A DNA stretch of 64,000 nucleotides from NCBI GenBank assembly GCA_963839745.1, contig CAWIWC010000006.1, positions 62,001-126,000 of the forward strand. The letters run 5' to 3'. Shown piece after piece: positions 7,822 through 16,254 of the stretch. The notes beneath the pieces are model-generated. The model saw only the letters and a list, made by a program, of their open reading frames with translations. It made no database searches and was not told where the DNA came from. Source of the DNA: JAIBJN01 sp963839745 (GTDB lineage Bacteria; Actinomycetota; Thermoleophilia; Gaiellales; Gaiellaceae). Position 1 is the stretch's first letter, and every line of letters starts with the position of its first letter. The translations under genes and the position numbers were made by a program.

Positions 7822-10374
7822 GCGCTTGCGGACTTCGGGGCTCAGGATGCCGAGCTCCTGCTGCGTGTCCGTGTCGAGGAACTTCTTGCCCATCCAGCGG
7901 AAGATGTAGTCGACGAGGGACTTGGCGGCGCGGATGTCGGCGTCGTTCGTGAGGCCGCTCGGCTCGAAGCGCATGTGCGCGAACTTGCTCACGTAGACCT
8001 CGAGCGGGACGCCGTACTGGAGGCCGAGCGAGACCGAGATCATGAACGAGTTCATGAGGCCGGCGAGGGTCGTGCCCTCCTTGGCGATGTCGACGAAGAT
8101 GTCGCCGGGCGAGCCGTCCTCGTAGAGGCCGACGTGGATGTAGCCCTCGTAGTCGCCGACGCGGAACTTGCGGCCGATCTCGGTGCGGTCGTCGGGGAGA
8201 CGCTTCCGGTCCTCCTTGGGAACCGGCGGCGCGGCCTTCTCGCTCTTCTTGGAGAGCGGCTGGGCGACCTTGCAGTTGTCGCGGTAGATGGCGATCGCCT
8301 TGACGCCGAGCTTCCACGCGTCGAGGAGGAGCTCGGAGACCTCGTCGACCGTCGTCTCCTCGGGGAGGTTGACCGTCTTCGAGATGGCGCCCGAGATGAA
8401 GGGCTGGACGGCGCCCATCATCTTCACGTGTCCCATGTAGTGGATCGCGCGCTCGCCCACGGCGCAGTCGAAGACCGGGTAGTGCTCGGTCTTCAGGTGC
8501 GGCGCACCGACGACGGTGTTGCGGTCGTCGATGAAGGCGACGATCTGGTCGCGCTCCTCGGGCGCGTACCCGAGGCGGTCGAGCGCCATCGGCACGGTCT
8601 TGTTCACGATCGTGAGGTCGCCGCCGCCGACGAGCTTCTTCGACTTCACGAGCGAGAAGTCGGGCTCCACCCCGGTCGTGTCGCAATCCATCATGAAGCT
8701 GATCGTCCCCGTGGGCGCGAGCACGGTCGCCTGCGCGTTGCGGAAGCCGGCGACCTCGCCCATGTCGAGCGCGTCGTCCCAGGACTGGCGGGCGGCGCTC
8801 AGCAGGTCCTTCGGGACCGAGTCGTCGTGCTCGATGTTGCCGACGGCCGCGCGGTGCTTGGAGATGACTCCGACCATCGCGCCCGCGTTCGGCTGGTAGC
8901 CGGCGAACGGGCCCATGCGGCCGGCGATCTCGGCCGACTTGCGGTAGGCGCGGCCGGTCATGAGCGCGGTCACCGCGGCCGCGAACGCGCGGCCCTCGTC
9001 GGAGTCGTACGCGAAGCCGCGCGACATGAGGAAGGCGCCGAGGTTCGCGTAGCCGAGGCCGAGCTGGCGGTAGGCCTTCGCGTTGCGGTCGATCTCGGGC
9101 GTCGGGTAGCTCGAGTAGCCGACGAGGATCTCCTGCGCGAGAAAGACGGTGTCGACCGTGTGCGCGAAGCCCTCGACGTCGAGGTCGCCGTCCTCGCGGC
9201 GGAACTTCATCAGGTTGATCGACGCGAGGTTGCACGCGCTGTCGTCGATCGACATGTACTCCGAGCACGGGTTGGACGCGTTGATGCGGCTCGTGTTCGG
9301 GAGCGTGTGCCACGAGTTGATCGTCGTGTCGTACTGGACGCCCGGATCGGCGCACTTCCAGGCCGCCTCGGCCGCCTGCCGGAGCAGGTCGCGCGCGGGA
9401 AGCGTCGTGATGACTGCGCCGTCGGTGCGCGCGGTCAGGTTCCAGTCCTCGTTCTTCGCCGCCGCCTCCATGAAGGCGTCGGTGACGCGGACGGAGTTGT
9501 TGGCGTTCTGGTACTGGATCGAGGCCCAGTCGGGCGAGTCCAGCGACATGTCGTAGCCGTTCGCCTCGAGGACGCGCGCCTTCTCCTCCTCGTGCGCCTT
9601 GCACCAGATGAACTCCTCGACGTCGGGGTGGTCGATGTCGAGGACGACCATCTTGGCCGCGCGCCGCGTCTTGCCGCCCGACTTGATCGTGCCGGCGGAC
9701 GCGTCGGCGCCGCGCATGAAGCTGACCGGCCCGGAGGCGTAGCCGCCCTTGGAGAGCTGCTCCTTCGAGGAGCGCAGCTGCGACAGGTTGACGCCCGAGC
9801 CGGAGCCGCCGCGGAAGATGACCCCCTCGCGCCGGATCCAGTCGAGGATCGACTCCATCGAGTCCTCGATCGAGAGGATGAAGCACGCGCTCGCCTGCGG
9901 GCTCTCCTCGAAGCCGACGTTGAACCACACGGGCGAGTTGAAGGAGGCGAGCTGGTTGACGAGGATCGCCTTGAGCTCGGCCTCGAAGGTCTCGGCCTGC
10001 TCCTCGTCCTCGAAGTAGCCGCCCTTGCGCCCCCACGCGCCGATCGTGTCGACGACCCTGCCGATCATCTGGCGCACGCTCGACTCGCGCTCGGGCGAGG
10101 ACATGCGGCCGCGGAAGTACTTCTGCGCGACGATGTTCGTGGCCGTCTGCGACCAGAACTTCGGGAACTCGACGCCCTTCTGCTCGAAGACCGGGCCGTC
10201 CTTGCCCGGGATGAACGCGTCGCGGATCTCCCAGTCGATCTCGTCGAACGGGTCGCGCCCGGGAATGGTGAAGTAGCGGCGCACGCCACAGGCCTTCGCC
10301 GCGTCGGCGACGGCGTTCTGGAGCATCTCGTCCTCGATGACGGGAGCGGTCTGGGTGCGTGCAGCGGACGCCAT
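7652..10374 (-). CDS. nrdJ: Class II ribonucleotide reductase, native C-terminus lost (right copy)
   Basis: Almost identical at protein level to the left NrdJ (one visible change is GGSVDAEAL for GGSADAEAL), with the same active-site block. It starts at the ATG at 10374 behind a GGAGGAG site. The duplication junction removes the last nine residues after CYTCRD, including two Cys of the C-terminal redox/zinc tail, and the stop codon. The frame then stays open leftward to 6289 as the antisense of the left MFS gene, predicting a 1,361-residue chimera. Loss of the distal Cys residues could block re-reduction of the active site. I therefore regard this copy as probably impaired, though catalysis by the core cannot be excluded. 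Confidence 0.85.
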
Positions 10375-10487
10375 TTCTCTCCTCCAAGGGTATCTGTCTG
10401 ACCGGCCCCTACGGGCGGGGGACCAAGCAGAGTAGAAGGGGGGTCGGACGGAACGGCCCGGGCACGATTTGCAGGGATTTTCGCGGG

Positions 10488-11443
10488 CTAGGACTCGGTG
10501 CGGGCGAGCGGGGCGCGCAGGCTGTCGAGCAGCCGGCGCAAGCCGTCCTCGAGGTCGACCTCGGGCTCCCAGCCGAGCAGCTGTTGCGCCCGCGTGATGT
10601 CCGGCTGGCGCACCTGCGGGTCGTCGACCGGCAGCGCCTCGTAGACGATCTCCGACTTCGACCCGGAGACGCGGATGACGGCCTCGGCGAGCTCGAGCAG
10701 GCTCATCTCGTTCGGGTTCCCGATGTTCACGGGCAGGTGCTCACCGGACTCGACGAGCGCGACGAGGCCGCGGATGAGGTCGTCGACGTAACAGAAGGAG
10801 CGCGTTTGCGACCCGTCGCCGAAGACGGTGAGCGGCTTGTCCTCGAGCGCCTGGCGGACGAAGGTCGGGATCGCGCGCCCGTCGTGCGGGCGCATGCGCG
10901 GGCCGTACGTGTTGAAGATCCGCACGATCGCCGTGTCGAGGCCCTGCTGGCGGTGGTAGGCCATCGTCAGCGCCTCGGCGTAGCGCTTCGCCTCGTCGTA
11001 GACGCCGCGCGGGCCGATCGGGTTCACGTTGCCCCAGTACGTCTCGGGCTGCGGGTGGATCTGCGGGTCGCCGTAGACCTCCGACGTGGACGCGAGCAGG
11101 AACCGCGCGCGCTTGATCTTCGCCAGGCCGAGCATGTGGTGCGTCCCGTAGGAGCCGACCTTGAGCGTGTGGAGCGGCAGCCGCGCGTAGTCGATCGGCG
11201 AGGCCGGGCTCGCCAGGTGGTAGACGACGTCCACCGGGTCCTCGAGGAAGAAGGGCGAGGTGAGGTCGTGGTTCACGAAGACGAACGCGTCGTCGCGGAT
11301 GTGGTCGATGTTCCCGAGCGACCCGTGTCGAGGTTGTCGACGCAGATGACGCGATGCCCCTGGCCGAGCAGGTGGTCGCAGAGGTGGGAGCCGAGGAAGC
11401 CGGCGCCGCCGGACACGAGCGCGGTGCTCATTCGGGGACTCAT
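10488..11443 (-). pseudogene. UDP-glucuronate decarboxylase-like SDR, one-base deletion (right copy)
   Basis: Nearly identical to 4677-5633. Compared with the left copy, one G is missing in the run GCGAGCCC, read here as GCGACCC near 11320. The NAD-binding start (MSTALVSGGAGFLG) is therefore in one frame, and the rest, from NHDLTSPFFLEDP to the end, is in another. Downstream residues including YDEAKR are conserved. Either one duplicate has decayed or this is a sequencing indel. If real, only the left copy makes the full enzyme. Confidence 0.85.
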
Positions 11444-11470
11444 GGTATTTCCAGTACGCGAAAATGTCAC

Positions 11471-11502
11471 TTGACGGACTTGTGAGTGAGTGCTAACTTA
11501 CT
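11471..11502 (+). promoter_or_regulatory. tetR promoter with overlapping operator (right copy)
   Basis: Identical to the left copy: TTGACG (11471-11476), TAACTT (11494-11499) and the palindrome AGTGAGTGCTAACTTACT (11485-11502). It predicts a leaderless start at the GTG at 11507. Confidence 0.65.
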
Positions 11503-11506
11503 CGCC

Positions 11507-12058
11507 GTGCCGACGCAGACTGGAACCAGAAAGAGCGCCGAGGTCCGCCGCGAGGAGATCCTCGAGGCGGCGATGAAGGAGTTCGCCCACGGCGGGCTCC
11601 ACGGCACGTCCACCGAGGCGATCGCCAAGCGGGCCGGCATCTCGCAGCCCTACCTCTTCCGCCTCTTCGGCACGAAGAAGGAGCTCTTCATGGCCAGCTC
11701 GCGCCGCTGCTTCGCCCGCGTGCTCGCCTCCTTCCAGGAGGCCGCCGCCGGCAAGACCGGCGACGAGGCCTTCACGGCCATGGGGCAGGCGTACGACCAG
11801 CTGCTCGCCGACCGCGAGATGCTCCTCGGCCAGATGCAGATGTACGCCGCGTGCTCCGACCCCGAGATCCGGGACGCGACGCGCGCCGGCTTCGCCGCGC
11901 TCTTCCGCTACGTCGAGGAGGTCACGGGCGCGGAGACCCTGCGGATCCGCGACTTCTTCGCGATGGGGATGCTCATGAACGTCGCCGCGGCGATGGACCT
12001 TCCCCAGATCTGCGGCACGGACGACAGCTGGGCCCAGGAGCTCCGCGGAGCCAAGTAG
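11507..12058 (+). CDS. TetR/AcrR-family transcriptional repressor (right copy)
   Basis: Same 183-residue architecture as the left copy, with HTH sequence ISQPYLFRLFGTKKELF intact. Substitutions relative to the left copy fall mainly in the ligand-binding half (GDEAFTAMGQAY versus GEEAFTAMGEAY; CGTDDSW versus CSADDSW). The DNA-binding half differs by very little, so both proteins probably recognise the same operators and could cross-regulate or form mixed dimers. Confidence 0.88.
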   Translation: MPTQTGTRKSAEVRREEILEAAMKEFAHGGLHGTSTEAIAKRAGISQPYLFRLFGTKKELFMASSRRCFARVLASFQEAAAGKTGDEAFTAMGQAYDQLLADREMLLGQMQMYAACSDPEIRDATRAGFAALFRYVEEVTGAETLRIRDFFAMGMLMNVAAAMDLPQICGTDDSWAQELRGAK

Positions 12059-12071
12059 CAACCCTCTTTTT

Positions 12072-12102
12072 TTGACCACGAAGTAAGTGACTAGTCAGTT
12101 AC
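12072..12102 (+). promoter_or_regulatory. MFS promoter/operator (right copy)
   Basis: TTGACC (12072-12077) and the inverted repeat GTAAGTGACTAGTCAGTTAC (12083-12102), symmetrical at 18 of 20 positions, precede the intact exporter. This is a likely TetR operator. Confidence 0.55.
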
Positions 12103-12116
12103 GAGAAGGGAGCGAG

Positions 12117-13541
12117 ATGAGTCGATCGACAACCATCTGGACGTTCGCGATCACGTCCGTGGCGCTCTTCATGGCGACGCTCGACAACCTCGTCGTCACG
12201 ACCGCGCTGCCCGTGATCCGCACCGACCTCGGCGCCTCGATCGAGGACCTGGAGTGGACGGTGAACGCCTACACCCTCACCTTCGCCGTCTTCCTGCTCA
12301 CCGGCGCCGCCCTCGGCGACCGCTTCGGCCGCCGGCGGCTCTTCGCGATCGGGCTCGGCATCTTCACGGCCGCGTCCGTGGCGGCCGCGCTCGCGCCCTC
12401 GGTCGAGGCGTTGATCGTCGCGCGGGCCGTTCAGGGCCTGGGCGGCGCGATCGTCACCCCGCTGACGCTGACCATCCTCAGCGCGGCCGTCCCGGCCGAC
12501 AAGCGCGGCGTGGCGCTCGGCGCCTGGGGCGGCATCGGCGGGCTGGCGGTGGCCATGGGGCCGCTCGTCGGCGGCGCCGTGGTCGAGGGCATCTCCTGGC
12601 AGTGGATCTTCTGGCTCAACGTCCCCATCGGCCTCGTCCTCATCCCGCTGGCGATGCTGCGGCTGAAGGAGACCTACGGGCCGTCGACGCGGCTCGACCT
12701 GCCCGGCCTCGCGCTCGCGAGCACCGGCCTCTTCGGGATCGTGTGGGGCGTCGTCCGGGGCAACGCGCAGGGCTGGGCGAGCACCGAGATCCTGGCCTCG
12801 CTCGGACTGGGCACGATCCTGACGATCGCGTTCGTGCTCTGGGAGCTGCGCAGCCCGGCGCCGATGCTGCCGATGCGCTTCTTCCGCAACCGCACGTTCG
12901 CGGCGGCCAACGCGGCCTCGCTGTTCATGTTCTTCGGGATGTTCGGCTCGATCTTCCTGCTGGCCCAGTTCCTGCAGACCGTGCAGGGCTACGGCCCGCT
13001 GGACGCCGGACTGCGAATCCTGCCGTGGACGGTGATGCCGATCTTCATCGCGCCGATCGCCGGCGCGCTCTCCGACCGGATCGGCGGGCGACCGCTCATG
13101 GCGGTCGGGCTCGGCCTGCAGGCCGTCGCGCTCGGCTGGCTCGGGGCCGTCTCGACGCCGACGGTCGCCTACACCACGCTCGTCCCGCCGTTCGTGATCG
13201 CCGGGATCGGGATGGCGCTCTTCTTCGCCCCGGTGGCCAACGTCGTCCTCTCCGCGGTCAGCCCGCGCGAGGAGGGCCAGGCCTCGGGCGCCAACAACGC
13301 CATCCGCGAGCTCGGCGGCGTCTTCGGCGTGGCCGTGCTCGCGTCCGTGTTCACGAGCCGGGGCGGCTACGAGTCCGGCCAGGCCTTCGTGGACGGGCTC
13401 GTCCCGGCCATCTGGGTCGGCGCGGTCGTCGTCGCGGTCGGCGCGCTCGCCGCGCTCTTCATCCCGCGGCGGCGCCGGCCGGCCGAGGCCGAAGCGGGTC
13501 ACGGCGAGCGGACACCTCAGGCCGCCGCCGAGGCCGCGTAG
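12117..13541 (+). CDS. DHA2-type MFS drug exporter (right copy, complete)
   Basis: 474-residue major facilitator of the EmrB/QacA (DHA2) class, expected to export hydrophobic compounds using the proton gradient. The ATG at 12117 sits behind GAAGGGAGCGAG. The N-terminal half has LDNLVVTTALPVI and GDRFGRRRLF; the second half has LSDRIGGRP and a conserved ASGANNAIRELGG segment. Its native tail, FIPRRRRPAEAEAGHGERTP and a short Ala-rich end, is present, unlike in the left copy. It is controlled in all likelihood by the TetR protein encoded 58 bases upstream, from the palindrome in the gap. Substrate is unknown. Confidence 0.9.
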   Translation: MSRSTTIWTFAITSVALFMATLDNLVVTTALPVIRTDLGASIEDLEWTVNAYTLTFAVFLLTGAALGDRFGRRRLFAIGLGIFTAASVAAALAPSVEALIVARAVQGLGGAIVTPLTLTILSAAVPADKRGVALGAWGGIGGLAVAMGPLVGGAVVEGISWQWIFWLNVPIGLVLIPLAMLRLKETYGPSTRLDLPGLALASTGLFGIVWGVVRGNAQGWASTEILASLGLGTILTIAFVLWELRSPAPMLPMRFFRNRTFAAANAASLFMFFGMFGSIFLLAQFLQTVQGYGPLDAGLRILPWTVMPIFIAPIAGALSDRIGGRPLMAVGLGLQAVALGWLGAVSTPTVAYTTLVPPFVIAGIGMALFFAPVANVVLSAVSPREEGQASGANNAIRELGGVFGVAVLASVFTSRGGYESGQAFVDGLVPAIWVGAVVVAVGALAALFIPRRRRPAEAEAGHGERTPQAAAEAA

Positions 13542-13554
13542 AGCGGACCGCAAG

Positions 13555-13588
13555 GGGCATACTCCTGCGATCGAGCAGGAGTATGCCC
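13555..13588 (+). terminator. Strong hairpin after the MFS gene
   Basis: A perfect 14-base inverted repeat: GGGCATACTCCTGC (13555-13568), a 6-base loop, then GCAGGAGTATGCCC (13575-13588). It begins 14 bases after the MFS stop. It lacks a T-run, so it may be a factor-assisted terminator or RNA-stability element rather than a classic intrinsic terminator. The methyltransferase reading frame runs through its right arm, which is unusual. Confidence 0.5.
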
Positions 13589-14370
13589 ACCGGTCCCACG
13601 CCGCCCTCGAGCGCGGCCAGCGGCTCCTCAAGGCCGAGAAGATCATCCGGCTCGTCGAGACGGTGCGGCCCTGGGAAGGGGCCCGCGTCCTCGACATCGG
13701 GACGGGTGCAGGGGTGATCGCGCACACGATCGCGCAGAAGGTCGGGGCCGAGGGCGAGGTGGACTCGCTCGACATCGGGGACGAGCGCGTCGAGACGGAG
13801 GGCTACCGGTTCCAGCAGGTGACCGACCCGCGTCTTCCCTTCTCCGACAAGACGTTCGACATCGTCCTCTCGAACCACGTCATCGAGCACGTCGGCGACA
13901 CCCCCGAGCAGAACCTGCACGTCGCGGAGATCCACCGCGTCCTCAAGGACGACGGGCTCCTGTACCTGGCGACCGCCACGCGCTGGCTCGTGATGGAGCC
14001 GCACTACCACCTGCCGTTCCTGAGCTGGTTCCCGCGCCCGCTCGCGGGCGTCTACCTCCGCGTCACGCGGCGCGGTCGCGACTACGACTGCTACCTCCCG
14101 AGCCACCGGCGGCTGCGGCAGCTGCTCGCCGACTCGGGGTTCCGCTGGAAGGAGCCGGTCTTCGAGGCCATGCGGCTGATGGCCGAGATCGAGCAGCCGA
14201 CGGGCATGACCAAGCGGATCCTCACGGCGCCGGAGCCGGTGCTGAAGGCGATCCGGCCGGCGATCCCGACCATCATCTTCCTCGGCCCGGAAGGCCTAGC
14301 TACCGCAGGTCGCGGTTCGACTCCATGTCGAACCACATCGCGAAGAGCAGCAGCTGGAGCCCGGAGATGA
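13570..14370 (+). CDS. Class I SAM-dependent methyltransferase
   Basis: SAM-binding motif I VLDIGTGAGVIAH, an acidic residue in VDSLDIG, the FDIVLSNHVIEHV post-motif and the EIHRVLKDDGLLYLAT strand-helix identify a UbiE/COQ5-like methyltransferase, probably tailoring a sugar or lipid in the polysaccharide locus. Protein-like sequence (EQEYAHRSHAALERGQRLL) begins near 13570, but no ATG, GTG or TTG is in frame before the GTG at 13663, which would remove a conserved helix. The true start is therefore unresolved; a small indel near the hairpin is one explanation. The last 25 residues overlap the convergent glycosyltransferase and are probably also out of the native frame. Confidence 0.75.
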   Translation: MEQEYAHRSHAALERGQRLLKAEKIIRLVETVRPWEGARVLDIGTGAGVIAHTIAQKVGAEGEVDSLDIGDERVETEGYRFQQVTDPRLPFSDKTFDIVLSNHVIEHVGDTPEQNLHVAEIHRVLKDDGLLYLATATRWLVMEPHYHLPFLSWFPRPLAGVYLRVTRRGRDYDCYLPSHRRLRQLLADSGFRWKEPVFEAMRLMAEIEQPTGMTKRILTAPEPVLKAIRPAIPTIIFLGPEGLATAGRGSTPCRTTSRRAAAGARR

Positions 14371-15238
14371 TGAGCAGGGCGACGAGCACGATCGTCGCCG
14401 CCGGGAGCGTGTTCCCCAGCAGGCGAAGAACGGTCTCCGCGAGGCCGAGCCCGACGCCCGCGACGAAGAGCAGCAGCCCGAGTGCCCAGAAGAGGACGAG
14501 CGGGTGGAAGTCGCGGATCACGTACTTCGAGCCGAGCCGCCAGAAGAACCCCTTGAAGAGGAGCCAGGAGATCGTCGGCACGACCTTCCAGAGCCGGATC
14601 CCGCTCCGCTCCCCCACCCCGTAGATCGGCCGCGACGGATAGTCGCGGACGCGCCGGTTCCACACGTTCAGGTGGACGAGCATGTCGTTGGGGAAGCCGT
14701 AGCGCGGGTAGAGGCGGTCGAGGTCGAGCATCTTGAGCGCCTCGAGGCTCACGGCCGTGTAGCCGGACTGCGAGTCGGCCACGTGCCAGTAGCCCGACGC
14801 GATCTTGGTGAAGAGCGAGAGCGCCGCGTTCCCGAGGTAGCGGGTGTGCGGGATCAGGTCCCAGGCCTGGCCGGTGAAGAGGCGGTTCGCCTTGGCGTAG
14901 TCGCACTCCCCGGCGGCGATGCCGTGCACGAGGGTCTCGAGGTCGTCCGGGTCCATCTGGCCGTCGGCGGCCATGACGGCGGTGACGTCCATCTCCTCGG
15001 CGATCGCCCGCTTGTAGCCAGTGACGATCGCGGCGCCGACGCCCTTGTTCGTCTCGTGCGTGACGACCTCGACGCGCGGGTCGCCCGCTCGGGCGCGCTC
15101 TCCGGTCGCGTCCTTCGACGCGTCGTCGACGACGATGATCCGGTCGACGAACGCCGGGATGCTCGCCACCGTCGAGCCCACGAGGGTCTCCTCGTTGTGG
15201 GCCGGGACGACGACGGCGACGCTCTTCCCCTCGTACAC
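14300..15238 (-). CDS. Family 2 glycosyltransferase (dolichyl-phosphate-mannose-synthase-like)
   Basis: GT-A fold enzyme of about 312 residues. It begins KSVAVVVPAHNEE, then RIIVVDDASKDATG and the metal/nucleotide motif MAADGQMDPDD, with ADSQSGYTAVS later. Two C-terminal membrane helices suggest it glycosylates a lipid carrier at the inner face of the membrane. The GTG at 15238 is the natural start for this family, yet the frame is open upstream into the Wzz-like sequence, giving a continuous two-domain reading frame. A TGA in another frame immediately before the GTG suggests two separate genes with an indel, but a real fusion is possible. Confidence 0.85.
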   Translation of the reverse strand: MYEGKSVAVVVPAHNEETLVGSTVASIPAFVDRIIVVDDASKDATGERARAGDPRVEVVTHETNKGVGAAIVTGYKRAIAEEMDVTAVMAADGQMDPDDLETLVHGIAAGECDYAKANRLFTGQAWDLIPHTRYLGNAALSLFTKIASGYWHVADSQSGYTAVSLEALKMLDLDRLYPRYGFPNDMLVHLNVWNRRVRDYPSRPIYGVGERSGIRLWKVVPTISWLLFKGFFWRLGSKYVIRDFHPLVLFWALGLLLFVAGVGLGLAETVLRLLGNTLPAATIVLVALLIISGLQLLLFAMWFDMESNRDLR

Positions 15239-16178
15239 GTCAGGAAGTATGGGGGCGGGCGTGGACGACCGGCGGCGGCTAGGCCGGCGGCGGCGGCCGA
15301 CGATCGGGTCCCAGGCCAGCGCGGCCACGAGCCCGACGATCAGGCCGATGAGGGCGCCGACGACCATCGAGCTCCGGTTGGAGCGCGGAGTGACCGCCGA
15401 CGCGCGCGCCTCGGTCACGACCTGGCCCTTCTCGACGTCGCGCGCCTGGGCGAGGAGGAGCTCGGTGTCGAGTCGCTCCTCGGAGAGATCGGAGCGATCG
15501 CCGCGCGCGAAGCCGAGGAGGGTGACGGCCGTGAGGCGATCCTGCGACGAGGCGCCCGAGTCGGAGGCTGCCTCGGTGAGCCGCGCGATGGCCGCGTCCG
15601 CTGACTCGATGTCGGCGTCGAGCTCCTCGAGGCGCGCCTCGTAGGCGGCGATCTTCGTGTCGGCGTAGGCCGAGGTCCGCTCGACGACCTCCGCGGCGAG
15701 GAGGTTGGTCGCCTCGGCGACGGTGGCCCGCGGCCACGGGCCGCGCACGGCGATCTCGAAGAGCTGGTTGGTCTGGCCGGTGCGCACGACGGCGCCCGAG
15801 ACCTGGCTCGTGGAGATGCCGGCGCGCAGGCGCTGCGGGTCGACGCCGACCTGCTCGGCCACCTCGCCCACCACCTCTTCGCTGCGCGCGATCTCGCGCA
15901 CCGCGGCGGGGTTCGTCTGGACGCTCGGCACCTGGGCGCCGCCCGTGGCCGAGAGCGGCTGGCCGAGGTAGATGGTCGCCTCCGCCCGGTTGACGTCGCT
16001 CGAGGCCGCCGAGGAGAAGATCCAGCCGATCAGCCCGCCGACGACGAGGCCGAGCGACGAGCAGCCACCAGCGCCTGGCCAGCCGGCGGCCGTAGCGGCC
16101 GAGGTCGATCTCCTGTTCCGCGTCCAGCTCCGGGAGCGCACGGCTCTTGGGCGGGCGGGTTTCGGTCTCCGCGCTCAT
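15239..16178 (-). CDS. Wzz/chain-length-determinant-like membrane protein, frameshifted
   Basis: The N-terminus (ATG at 16178, MSAETETRPP) leads to RRLARRWWLLV and then, after a frame change near 16060, a membrane helix (SLGLVVGGLIGWIFSS). A periplasmic helical part follows with ATIYLGQPLSATGG, QTNPAAVREIA and a long coiled segment around YEARLEELDADIESADAAIA. A second helix (MVVGALIGLIVGLVAALAW) lies near the C-terminus. This is the Wzz topology that sets polymer chain length. No kinase domain is present. It is divergent from the sulfotransferase. Confidence 0.78.
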
Positions 16179-16240
16179 CGCGGCCCTCGACTCTAGCTGA
16201 GCGGTCTGCGGGGACGTGCCGGTCGCGACGGCGGCTCCTC

Positions 16241-16246
16241 TAGCAT
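16241..16246 (+). promoter_or_regulatory. Leaderless -10 element for sulfotransferase
   Basis: TAGCAT ends 8 bases before the GTG at 16255, so transcription should begin at the start codon. Confidence 0.45.
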
Positions 16247-16254
16247 GCGGCCGC

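Larger units (their letters stand above)
7652..13461. repeat. Right unit of 5,810-base direct tandem duplication
   Basis: This is the second unit, with the same gene order as 1842-7651. Within it the nrdJ upstream region is one base longer (CATTTCTCTCC versus CATGTTCTCC in plus-strand reading) and the decarboxylase gene lacks one base near 11320, so the overall offset returns to 5,810. Substitutions are sparse in nrdJ and denser in tetR, mostly at third codon positions. The unit keeps the full 3' end of the MFS gene but lacks the last codons of nrdJ. Confidence 0.95.

Noticed and set aside
12099..13775. 558-residue open frame antisense to the exporter
   Set aside because: Arg/Glu/Asp-rich shadow of a real, motif-bearing MFS gene.
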